Shown here in pieces: positions 1-6,502 of a DNA stretch of 6,503 nt; positions within the stretch are counted from its first letter, which is position 1, and the number at the start of each line of letters is the position of its first letter. Origin of the DNA: Desulfobacterales bacterium (GTDB lineage Bacteria; Desulfobacterota; Desulfobacteria; Desulfobacterales; C00003060); assembly GCA_030629475.1 (NCBI GenBank), contig DAOVOU010000131.1, positions 1-6,503 of the forward strand. The letters are read 5' to 3'. Both the position numbers and the translations under genes were made by a program. A model generated the notes under the pieces. It made no database searches. It saw nothing but the letters and a program-made list of their open reading frames with translations, and was not told where the DNA came from.

Positions 1-48
1 AATGGGGGACGTTCTTAACTATTTAACTTACTTATCAGTTTCTCATCT

Positions 49-228
49 TCACGACTTGAGCGCTTGAAGCCGTATTTCTTTCCTTGTTTTCTCATTTTCC
101 TCAACTATGAGTTTTGCAATGAGTTTAAATCCCTCATCCATCCTTCTTAATGTCTCATCTATTTTGTCCAATACCCTTCCATTGACCTCAACAGTCCCTG
201 ATATCGGCCTCAGGATACCGCATAGGAT
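49..228 (-). pseudogene. Short open frame containing a Wzt-like ABC ATPase fragment
   Basis: This minus-strand frame lies between TAG at 231-229 and TGA at 51-49. It begins ILCGILRPISGTVEVNGRV, matching the stretch just after the Walker A loop in polysaccharide-export ATPases (usually STLLK-x-x-x-G-I-x-x-P-T-S-G-x-V-x-V-x-GRV). Just upstream the bases TCAACA (Ser-Thr) precede a stop where LLK would be expected, so the Walker A end is broken. After GRV the homology stops, and a charged helical stretch follows (LDKIDETLRRMDEGFKLIAK, then EENEKTRKEI) that I do not recognise. It is either a chimera created by a deletion or an unrelated small protein. It sits downstream of the Wzm-like fragment in the normal wzm-wzt order. 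Confidence 0.45.
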
Positions 229-231
229 CTA

Positions 232-481
232 GCGTGTTGAAAATCAGGCTCTTCTTGATATCAATATTGATCCCATTTTCATTCCAATTTGGTACCTGCC
301 ATCTGACGTCTTAAGTAAAACGGTTGCGGTTGCGCGGCTCGTATCGGGATTCGTGAAACGGCCCGCCCTGGCGCGACAGAAGGTGGACAATGCCACGGAG
401 AGAAAAACCCGGTCTGGGCCAGGGTTATCGGAAAAGAACAACGCAACCGACCGACGTCATACGAAACGAGCAGCGCAACCC
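232..481. other. Unassigned GC-rich stretch between the two ABC transporter fragments
   Basis: No recognisable gene. The part from about 320 to 480 is visibly richer in GC than the AT-rich DNA on either side. It is open in two minus-strand frames and in one plus-strand frame (about 300-485), which low stop density alone can explain. None of the translations resembles Wzm, Wzt or another family I know. Its position, between the start of a wzm-like and the middle of a wzt-like gene, suggests DNA inserted or left over during collapse of that operon. Confidence 0.4.
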
Positions 482-631
482 CTAAACGATTAACGTATAA
501 CCTATGAATGTCCATATAAAACCCAACAAAGATCCGACGTACTGAGTTGCCACCTCTCTCTTGGCCATAGATACAATCAGATGTTTTTGTAAAAATATCA
601 GTCTGATGAAGTAGAAAAAGCTCTTTATCAT
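482..631 (-). pseudogene. 5' fragment of an ABC-2 polysaccharide export permease (Wzm-like)
   Basis: The minus-strand frame from the ATG at 631 begins MIKSFFYFIRLIFLQ and continues AKREVATQYVGSLLGFIWTF. This is the typical N-terminus of O-antigen/capsule ABC transporter permeases: a cytoplasmic amphipathic start, a KRE-x(4)-Y-x-GSLLGF-W motif, then the first membrane span. AAGGA lies five bases before the ATG, so this looks like a genuine original gene start. The frame ends at TAG (484-482) after FIGYTLIV, leaving 49 codons of a gene normally around 260 long. The region normally between the W-x-F stretch and the YTL/I-V stretch seems shortened, suggesting a small internal deletion before the main loss. 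Confidence 0.6.
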
Positions 632-747
632 TCCAGTCCTTTTTGTGTTTATCTGCGTTGGTTTGCGAAAATCCCGTCTTGACTGATACAAACAATTCTG
701 CAAAATAACCCCAATACCAGCGTCGCTGAGCTGCGACTGTATGGACG

Positions 748-910
748 GTGTTATCCGGGTCAAAAATCGGTCTTGGATCCGGTTATGGCACAGCGCTTGC
801 CAGGGAGATCGTCGGAGCCGATGGTCTGGTCGTATCCATTGAAATTGACTCTCTAACTTTTGAATTTGCGAAGAAAAACCTAGAAAATAGAGGTTACGAT
901 GATATTGTCC
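748..910 (+). pseudogene. Remnant of a protein-L-isoaspartate O-methyltransferase-like gene
   Basis: The plus-strand frame reads IGLGSGYGTALAREIVG, then VVSIEID, then FAKKNLENRGYDDIVLI. This is the SAM-binding motif I region and the following strand/helix of the PCMT family, which repairs isoaspartyl residues in aged proteins. Only about 50 residues of a protein normally around 200 long remain; both the N-terminal part and everything after the GYDD region are missing. The usual VLEIG before the glycine motif is altered: the frame reads SGSK-IGLGSG, as if a few codons were lost. Homology stops at about 908, where the frame runs into the complement of the TIM-barrel fusion gene. It cannot make a working enzyme. 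Confidence 0.7.
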
Positions 911-2989
911 TCATTTGGGAAGAGCTGCATGCGTGCGAATGCTTTTCAAAAAAAGAGCGACAAGCTTTGAGAGTTGGAATACCAGGTGGCTTCGAATATC
1001 GGCTTCACAGAATAGCTTTATGGTATGTTCGGCCACACGCAGAGCCCGGCCCAACCTTTCGACCTTTTCAGGAAACAACGCCAGGATTTTGTCACAGTAA
1101 ACTTCTGCCAGTCCCCTGCATCTATCAAGAGTGGCTTTGAGACGAGTCAGTTGTTGGAAGTCTTGAGGCTCAAACCTCTCACGCCAGAAGTACAATTCGG
1201 ATTCTACGGCTTGGCATTCCTCGGCATCAAAACCACTTAAACGCAGGTTTTCAACGGTGAGGGCCAGGGCGTACAGCGCGGGTGACCAGGGCATCCCGTC
1301 TTCTGAGGCTTCAAAATGATTGATCAGTTGACTCAAGAGAACAAAGGAAAAATCCTCGAGCCTGCTATCTGCTATCTGCAGTTCTTGTGCTTCAGAACCG
1401 GAGTTATCTTTAAGTCTTTCGTGAAATTGGCCGCGAAGCCTTGTCAAACGCTCGAACGTGGTCACCGGTTGTTCGGAGGTGTCTGCTTTTTCTTTGGCTT
1501 CAAGAAACTCGCGGATCAAATCGACTTCCTGGACACTTCCCTTTTTAGTCATTGCCTCAAGTTGTTCATCCAAAGAGCGGGCATTGAAAAACTCCTTGAG
1601 TTCTTCATGAAATCGCTTGAATTCTTCCACAAAAGCGGGGGGATATTCGGCATCCGGGGCCGTTATCCTTTCAAGGAGAGCCGCCGAGGTGGCAAGGTCT
1701 TCTGGGCCGGCGCAACGATGCAGCTTGTTCTGGAGCGTATGCTTGATTTCCCGTTTGAGTTCTTTGGGAATATCGTTTCTGTGGGCGATGTCCCGAATGC
1801 GCGTGAGTGGCTCCGCGCTCGTGAAAGGGCTGCTGAAAGAAGGAAGCCACGGATAGATCTTCCTAATTATGAAAATGTTGTCCGAAGTAATCATCTGGGA
1901 GAGTCGATCATATATGCAACGTCCCATCTTTGCATGATGAGATGGACGGTAGTGCCGGCCGTCCTCGCTCAAGGGGACTTCACCCGTGCCGAGGAAACGA
2001 AGATAAATCGCTAAGCAAACGAGGTGTTCCGTGTTGAGATCAAAGGTCTCATCAGTAAGAAGGTCATTGATCCAGCCGAGTTTCTCCCTCCAGCTTCGAT
2101 GTTGCCGATCCGCTTTGGCAATCGTATTTGCAAAATCATCCTTATGGACCACATCGGGTTCAACGGTGGGCTTGACCCTGCCGATCATCTCGCGCAGTCT
2201 GTTGCATGCCTCCTTGAGCAGTGTCGGTGGTTCGGGCCACTGCTCAAGGATGATGCAGCCCGAGAAATTGCGCCTTTTCAAGCGTTCTGTGAATCCCTCT
2301 ATGCCTGAAGCATCTTTTCCGGCAGGACCTGTAAAAAGGGGCAAGTGGCTGTCATAGTCTCCATAGTTTTCGTGCATATGTATATGGATGATCGGCACCT
2401 GGGGATCGAGCAGATCAATGAACTTAAGGTAGTCGTTCCGCGTTGCCTCGCACAGGTTGGCGTGCCCTATGTCCAGACACATTCCCACGCAAGCGTTCTC
2501 TGAGGAGCCGGGGCTGCGAAGCTTTCTGAATAGCTCATTGAACTCCTGTGGTCCGGTAACCGGTGTGTTCTCGATAGAGAGCCTGATGCCGACCTGGACC
2601 AAAGGTTTCATTAACGGGATGATGGCCCGAGCATAGGAATCAATGCCTTCTTCGGTGTAAAGATGGATATTGAGAAGAGACGCACCGATGTCCCGGGCAA
2701 ACTCCAGGGTTTGGAGAAGTCGTTCCCAGACCTCGGGTTGCAGGGGGTTGACCTGCCACGGCGCATGGACGGACAGGCATATGTCGTGCTCCTGGGCGGT
2801 ATTCTTGATGTGACGACGTGTCTTGGCATCAAGGTCACTTTCTTCCCAACCCGCTCCTGACTTCTTCTTGTCAGGAAACCACTCGAATGCATCGAAACCG
2901 TTTTCCACCGCGTACTCGAAAGGCTGTGTGGGGGTCAAAGCCGAGAAGGCGGTCTGGTTGCCGATTCGGATACGCACGGTCTTACTCAC
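911..2989 (-). CDS. Xylose-isomerase-like TIM barrel fused to a degenerate GWD scaffold
   Basis: Numbering is from the GTG at 2989. Residues ~5-270 form an AP_endonuc_2 / sugar-phosphate isomerase-epimerase TIM barrel. The expected metal ligands are visible: H75, H109, E140 (SIENTP), D173 and H176 (CLDIGH), the HIHMHEN cluster (H202-H206), D213 and H215 (DSHLPL), and E249 (LEQW). Such barrels bind one or more divalent metals and isomerise, epimerise or cleave sugar substrates; the substrate here is unknown. Residues ~297-688 look colinear with residues ~149-560 of the neighbouring GWD: YLRF/WLRF, LQNKLHRCAGPEDL/WHQKLHNNTTPDDI, RLEDF/SLEDF, and ATLDRCRGLAEVYCDKILAL/AVLDRLGRALGVFIDYYYRL. The GRGGEG motif is lost, and no phosphohistidine or ATP-grasp domain follows, so no kinase activity is expected. 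The GTG start has GGTGGGGA upstream and overlaps the GWD stop (GTGAGTAA), implying coupled translation. A TTG at 2995 is the alternative start. The stop lies at a junction with a foreign gene fragment, so a C-terminal truncation is possible. Confidence 0.9.
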   Translation of the reverse strand: MSKTVRIRIGNQTAFSALTPTQPFEYAVENGFDAFEWFPDKKKSGAGWEESDLDAKTRRHIKNTAQEHDICLSVHAPWQVNPLQPEVWERLLQTLEFARDIGASLLNIHLYTEEGIDSYARAIIPLMKPLVQVGIRLSIENTPVTGPQEFNELFRKLRSPGSSENACVGMCLDIGHANLCEATRNDYLKFIDLLDPQVPIIHIHMHENYGDYDSHLPLFTGPAGKDASGIEGFTERLKRRNFSGCIILEQWPEPPTLLKEACNRLREMIGRVKPTVEPDVVHKDDFANTIAKADRQHRSWREKLGWINDLLTDETFDLNTEHLVCLAIYLRFLGTGEVPLSEDGRHYRPSHHAKMGRCIYDRLSQMITSDNIFIIRKIYPWLPSFSSPFTSAEPLTRIRDIAHRNDIPKELKREIKHTLQNKLHRCAGPEDLATSAALLERITAPDAEYPPAFVEEFKRFHEELKEFFNARSLDEQLEAMTKKGSVQEVDLIREFLEAKEKADTSEQPVTTFERLTRLRGQFHERLKDNSGSEAQELQIADSRLEDFSFVLLSQLINHFEASEDGMPWSPALYALALTVENLRLSGFDAEECQAVESELYFWRERFEPQDFQQLTRLKATLDRCRGLAEVYCDKILALFPEKVERLGRALRVAEHTIKLFCEADIRSHLVFQLSKLVALFLKSIRTHAALPK

Positions 2990-5900
2990 TTCCAATCCCC
3001 ACCTGGGGGCGCGTCTGCACCACGTAGTATCGACCCTTGGCGTATGCGCCTTCGATATCCTGCGCAGACCTCAGGGCCTCCTCAACCATTGCGCCGATGT
3101 CGGCAATGGTGACCAAAAGGTTTTTTCTAAAATCTTCATCCCGCACGAGCCGCTCGCGTGTATAATCCAGGGAAACCTTTCGGGAAGATGGCAACATGAC
3201 GCTGTCGTAAAGACCGGCACCAGCATAACCTGCCAGATCTTCTCCATTGGAATCAGAACGAAAGATCAAACCGCTGCCGAAAAGACCAACGCTTTTACTC
3301 GGAAAAGAGAGAAGCCGTGGATCGCGTCCTCTTTTTTTGCAGGTAAAGCTGAGAGCCCTTCCGGGATAGTTGCCAACCAATGTTTCACCAAGGCCCAAGA
3401 CCACCTCGGCATAGATTTCATCTCTTTCGCCTGAAAACGGATTGACCGTGTGGATCACGAAGCTGTAATCCGCTTCAACCACCCCCTGAATGAGTACGGC
3501 CATGAAGAGATCCTCATGGGGAATACGATTCGCCCTGCGGCTCAGATATGCCCTTTCATTCCATTTGGAGCCCCATACACGTTTGATACACATCCATGCA
3601 TCATCCCAGTTTGCAGGCCACGGAAGCCCTGTGTCCTCCATCACCTTGCTAAGGGAGGAGACCAGGTCATCCGGTGCCTTGAGGGCCAAAATGGTCTTGC
3701 GGAGTTTACTGAGCAATTCGCCCTTTGCCTCTTGCGCCTCTTCATCCACTCGACGCGTCAGTTCCTCGTAACGCTCCCGAATCTCCTCGTTGTTCTCTTC
3801 GGCAAGGACCCTTTCAAAAACCCCAAACGGCACCGCCACTGAAGTGGGAAGACCGATCCGTTCGGGTAACTTGCCCTGCAAGCGTCTCAAGTTGTTTGAT
3901 TTGCCCCCAAGGTTCTTTTCATTGAAATCACTTGCTGATACAGCATAGGCGGATTCAGTGGTCAGCAAAGAGTGGTCGGTGGCCGGTACTCTCCACTGTT
4001 GTCCACTCTCCACTGACCACTGACCACTGACCACTGACCATTGACCACTGTTCACCTCCTCAAACATCACGTCACCGGCTGCATTTACACTGAGCATTAT
4101 GGAATGCCCGTTGAGTGACTTCAATTGCCTGATCATCTCGGGGTCGTAGCAGGTGGCAAAGAGCACTTGGGCATTTCTGGCACGAATCGCTACATGGGAT
4201 ACAATATCGGTCACATCCGGAGTGATAACAGCGGTAACCCTTTCCGGAATTTCCTCATCCCCGGCCACCTTGTCGGTAACAATGATTATGGGGCGAGCAA
4301 AGCTTTTGCCCTGAACGGACTTTAGGGTGGCCACGACTTCCACCTGCCCTGTCCCTTGACCCGGGCTGATCACCTGCCAATGGCCAAGTTCGGCACTTTG
4401 GCGCAATATGGGATCAAGCTGACGCAAAAGCATCGACAGAACGAATGCAGGACGACCGCGCACCACCTCTTCACTGAAGAGCGTAATGGTCCATGTATCG
4501 GCGTGAAAGGCCATGCCGAGGAATTCGGCTTTGGGCTGAAGGAGTCTATAATAGTAATCGATAAAGACGCCCAGGGCTCGTCCGAGACGATCGAGGACGG
4601 CTTCGGCTTGAAGGGACCACTCTCTTCCAAAACGGGGCACCTCCATAAGGCGTGCCCAATGGCGCAAGCAGTGCGCAAACTCATCATCGTCATTTGAAAA
4701 ACAGACGTTCTCAAGCACCATTCCGATCAATTCCACCAGTTGATCCCCGCTCAATTTCAAATGCAGGTTTCGTTCCACCACAACACGCAAGAAATCCTCC
4801 AATGAGAGATCCAGGAAGAGCAAGTCACGCACATTGTTTGAATCTTCTTTGAATCGTCCTGTCAGACGGCGGCGCGCCTCGGTGATCTTTTCCACCAGGG
4901 TGCATACCGATATCTCCCGACCATCTTGATGCCGCCATATGAAGTTCATCAAACCGTGCATTTCTGCATCGAATAAATACCTTGCGGCATGGATAGCCGT
5001 TCCAAGATCGGTGCCGGAATGAACCGCCTTGAGAATCCCCAGGAAATGCTCGAAATCGGGAATCAATGCCTCTTTCAGATGCGGAATGAAATCGGGATGA
5101 GACCTGATCGGCCGCTCGTAGCTCTGGAGTCGTTTTTTCGTGACACTGTCCTGTTCGAGCCTCTTATAGAAGAGATTAAGATTTCCGTCACTTCTTAAGA
5201 ATTCCAGATAGGCTTCACAGATGACGATATCATCGGGTGTAGTATTATTGTGAAGCTTTTGATGCCATTCTTCCAGGAAATGGCCGGAGACCTCCTTGAT
5301 GTGGTGGCGATGCATAATGTTCAAGACCTCGTCACGAACCCGTTGTCCTTCGCCGCCTCGCCCCATTGTGGTCAGTATAAGCCGAATGAACTCTTGCTCT
5401 CCTGGCTCCTTGGTATAGCGATCCGCAAGGTTGAGCGTCAGGCGATCCATAGAATGGCTCAACTCCCTGGGCTTGGTATTGTAATTACGCTGCCAGTCCA
5501 ACTGTCTGATAGCGGAAAAACGGAGCCATACGAAGATCAGCGCCAGCCCCTCCACGTTATTCCTGACCTTATCCAGTAGATCATAACAGAGGTTGAAACG
5601 GTGCATCAATGTCCATGAATTGCGGCTCATCTCCTTTTCAATGATCTGGTCGGCAAGACCGGCGACCCCGGGAGCCTCCGGAACCGTTTCTTTGGGTTTT
5701 CGCAACTTGATGTAGTAATTCTTACCATGGTTATTGTCCCAGCGATTTTCCACGGGGAAGAAAAGGCAGAAAGCGACAAGCGAAAGATTCGGGGGATGGT
5801 CCAGCCTGATGACGATTCGGCCTTCGTTGTTGCGGCTTGAAAAAGGGGTCTGAACAGCCGTTCCCCCAAACGCTCTTGTACCCTCAGGCCAGAGCGCCCG

Positions 5901-6065
5901 GGGAGGGATCTGCCACGGTGCCCCGGCGTGCCGAGACAGGCCCCAGTGTAACAGGCATTTTTCATCCTGTTCCATCCGGAGACAGACTTCGACCCCTTCA
6001 TCTATGATGCGCTTTTCCACAAGTAGCACAACGCCGCTTTTTGTGATTATCTTTTCAACCATCAT
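2982..6065 (-). CDS. Alpha-glucan water dikinase (GWD), bacterial compact form
   Basis: This enzyme family transfers the beta-phosphate of ATP to a glucosyl residue of starch or glycogen-like alpha-glucan and the gamma-phosphate to water (cytoplasmic, EC 2.7.9.4 type). Seen in the 1027 residues: a CBM45-like beta module at ~1-120 with several Trp (W41, W51, W109); a helical GWD scaffold at ~149-560 carrying the family signatures MGRGGEG (234-240) and EEWHQKLHNNTTPDD (265-279); a phosphohistidine domain with SHVAIRARN, catalytic His at 624; and a PPDK-type ATP-grasp domain at ~707-1024 with NLGGKSNNL (K722), FRSDSNGEDLAG (R936) and QDIEGAYAKG...VVQTRPQ. Plant GWD1 is longer and has two CBM45 modules; here I see one. 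The ATG at 6065 has GCAGG seven bases upstream. It is the first gene of an operon whose second gene overlaps its stop. Oddity: residues 673-703 are encoded by an inserted repeat. Phosphoglucan water dikinase is less likely because the R1-type scaffold signatures are present and no CBM20 was recognised. Confidence 0.95.
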   Translation of the reverse strand: MMVEKIITKSGVVLLVEKRIIDEGVEVCLRMEQDEKCLLHWGLSRHAGAPWQIPPRALWPEGTRAFGGTAVQTPFSSRNNEGRIVIRLDHPPNLSLVAFCLFFPVENRWDNNHGKNYYIKLRKPKETVPEAPGVAGLADQIIEKEMSRNSWTLMHRFNLCYDLLDKVRNNVEGLALIFVWLRFSAIRQLDWQRNYNTKPRELSHSMDRLTLNLADRYTKEPGEQEFIRLILTTMGRGGEGQRVRDEVLNIMHRHHIKEVSGHFLEEWHQKLHNNTTPDDIVICEAYLEFLRSDGNLNLFYKRLEQDSVTKKRLQSYERPIRSHPDFIPHLKEALIPDFEHFLGILKAVHSGTDLGTAIHAARYLFDAEMHGLMNFIWRHQDGREISVCTLVEKITEARRRLTGRFKEDSNNVRDLLFLDLSLEDFLRVVVERNLHLKLSGDQLVELIGMVLENVCFSNDDDEFAHCLRHWARLMEVPRFGREWSLQAEAVLDRLGRALGVFIDYYYRLLQPKAEFLGMAFHADTWTITLFSEEVVRGRPAFVLSMLLRQLDPILRQSAELGHWQVISPGQGTGQVEVVATLKSVQGKSFARPIIIVTDKVAGDEEIPERVTAVITPDVTDIVSHVAIRARNAQVLFATCYDPEMIRQLKSLNGHSIMLSVNAAGDVMFEEVNSGQWSVVSGQWSVESGQQWRVPATDHSLLTTESAYAVSASDFNEKNLGGKSNNLRRLQGKLPERIGLPTSVAVPFGVFERVLAEENNEEIRERYEELTRRVDEEAQEAKGELLSKLRKTILALKAPDDLVSSLSKVMEDTGLPWPANWDDAWMCIKRVWGSKWNERAYLSRRANRIPHEDLFMAVLIQGVVEADYSFVIHTVNPFSGERDEIYAEVVLGLGETLVGNYPGRALSFTCKKRGRDPRLLSFPSKSVGLFGSGLIFRSDSNGEDLAGYAGAGLYDSVMLPSSRKVSLDYTRERLVRDEDFRKNLLVTIADIGAMVEEALRSAQDIEGAYAKGRYYVVQTRPQVGIGSE
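2996..3003 (-). promoter_or_regulatory. Ribosome binding site deciding the GTG start of the TIM-barrel fusion
   Basis: On the minus strand GGTGGGGA ends six bases before the GTG at 2989. It directly abuts the alternative TTG at 2995, leaving no spacer, so the GTG is the better start. The site lies inside the last codons of the GWD gene, as expected for translationally coupled overlapping genes. Confidence 0.55.
3956..4050. repeat. Heptamer-built inverted repeat element inserted in frame in the GWD gene
   Basis: The ends are a perfect 9-bp inverted repeat, CAGTGGTCA (3956-3964) and TGACCACTG (4042-4050). The right half contains four exact CTGACCA heptamers (4013-4040) followed by TTGACCA (4041-4047). 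The left half carries scattered complementary AGTGGTC and GGTGG units, so the whole can fold back on itself. From AGTGGTCA to TGACCACT it is 93 bp, a multiple of three. It is read on the minus strand as SGQWSVVSGQWSVESGQQ and following residues (GWD 673-703), sequence foreign to GWD enzymes, in the linker between the phosphohistidine and ATP-grasp domains. It looks like an interspersed repeat tolerated in a flexible linker. Confidence 0.85.
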
Positions 6066-6156
6066 TTGTTGGCCTGCAATATTACGTTTCGCAATTGTAC
6101 CTACTCAACAGCTTGGGGTAATATCCCTCAGCTTTTTGAGAAGTTGCTCGCAATTT

Positions 6157-6197
6157 CTACAACTTATAAAATCGCGAAGCAATTTTATAAATTGTAG
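6157..6197. promoter_or_regulatory. Long inverted repeat over the -10 region, candidate operator
   Basis: CTACAACTTATAAAAT (6157-6172) and ATTTTATAAATTGTAG (6182-6197) are complementary at 15 of 16 positions, separated by nine bases (CGCGAAGCA). The right arm contains the -10 box, and the predicted start site falls in the same arm. A transcript starting near 6184 would therefore not contain the whole hairpin. That favours a protein-binding operator or a DNA cruciform over an RNA switch, though a start site further upstream would change this. The regulator is not in the window. Confidence 0.5.
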
Positions 6198-6219
6198 CAC
6201 TTTATTGACTTGACTGCAA
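6191..6219 (-). promoter_or_regulatory. Sigma70-like promoter of the GWD operon
   Basis: Reading the minus strand, TTGCAG (6219-6214, four of six consensus bases) is followed by a 17-base spacer and TACAAT (6196-6191, five of six). Transcription would start near 6184, giving a leader of roughly 120 bases before the ATG at 6065. No other convincing promoter was found between the repeat element and the gene. The -10 box lies within the right arm of the inverted repeat at 6157-6197. Confidence 0.55.
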
Positions 6220-6236
6220 TCTCAACAGAGGAATGA

Positions 6237-6502
6237 CAGCAATTCTAATTATGACGAAATAAGGAATTTAGCCACAGACCCACACGGACTGACACGGACG
6301 AATCCCCGGCCGACTTGGCCGGCGATTCATGTCATGCCCTTCGGGCAATATTCGGGGTATTATTGCCAGGTTAGAGTTATGAAGCAACACATCTTTCGCG
6401 AAGCGACTGCATAATCTGTTTGGCTGACCAAGCCGAACAGATTGTCTGTGTACGTCTGTGTGGGTCTGTGGCTGGCACATTATCCCAAAATGAGAATTGC
6501 TG
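6237..6502. mobile_element. MITE-like structured element of nested inverted repeats
   Basis: Outer ends: CAGCAATTCT (6237-6246) and AGAATTGCTG (6493-6502) are exact inverted copies. Inner ends: the 30 bases at 6271-6300 match the reverse complement of 6443-6472, the outermost 15 being identical (GCCACAGACCCACAC) with a few later mismatches. Inside are a hairpin at 6300-6328 (12-bp stem, one mismatch, loop GACTT), a GCCC-TTC-GGGC hairpin at 6336-6346, a GGCAATA-type pair at 6344-6367, the palindrome TTCGCGAA (6395-6402), and a hairpin at 6416-6440 (10-bp stem, one mismatch, loop GACCA). No believable protein is encoded; the 70-residue open frame on the minus strand only translates the repeat. 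The right edge is at the window end, so target-site duplications cannot be checked. Confidence 0.6.

Noticed and set aside
632..747. N-terminal extension of the Wzm-like fragment to a start at 763
   Set aside because: The extension overlaps the opposite-strand methyltransferase remnant and has no family match, while the ATG at 631 has a well-spaced AAGGA and starts a typical Wzm N-terminus.
1316..2014. 232-residue plus-strand open frame opposite the TIM-barrel fusion gene
   Set aside because: Antisense shadow of a strongly supported gene; no ribosome binding site or family motifs, and the minus-strand frame explains the sequence.
3956..4050. CRISPR-like array from the regularly repeated CTGACCA units
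   Set aside because: The units are directly abutting heptamers with no spacers and are translated within a gene; this is a tandem/inverted repeat, not CRISPR.
4370..4714. 114-residue minus-strand frame inside the GWD gene
   Set aside because: It is a frame-shifted reading of a region whose GWD-frame translation matches family signatures on both sides.
6127..6140. CTCA-GCTTTT-TGAG small hairpin upstream of GWD as a terminator or attenuator
   Set aside because: The stem is only four pairs with no GC-rich core; too weak to support a call.
6268..6480. 70-residue open frame on the minus strand
   Set aside because: It is a translation of the nested inverted-repeat element; its two ends are the arms of the same repeat, and it has no protein-family resemblance.
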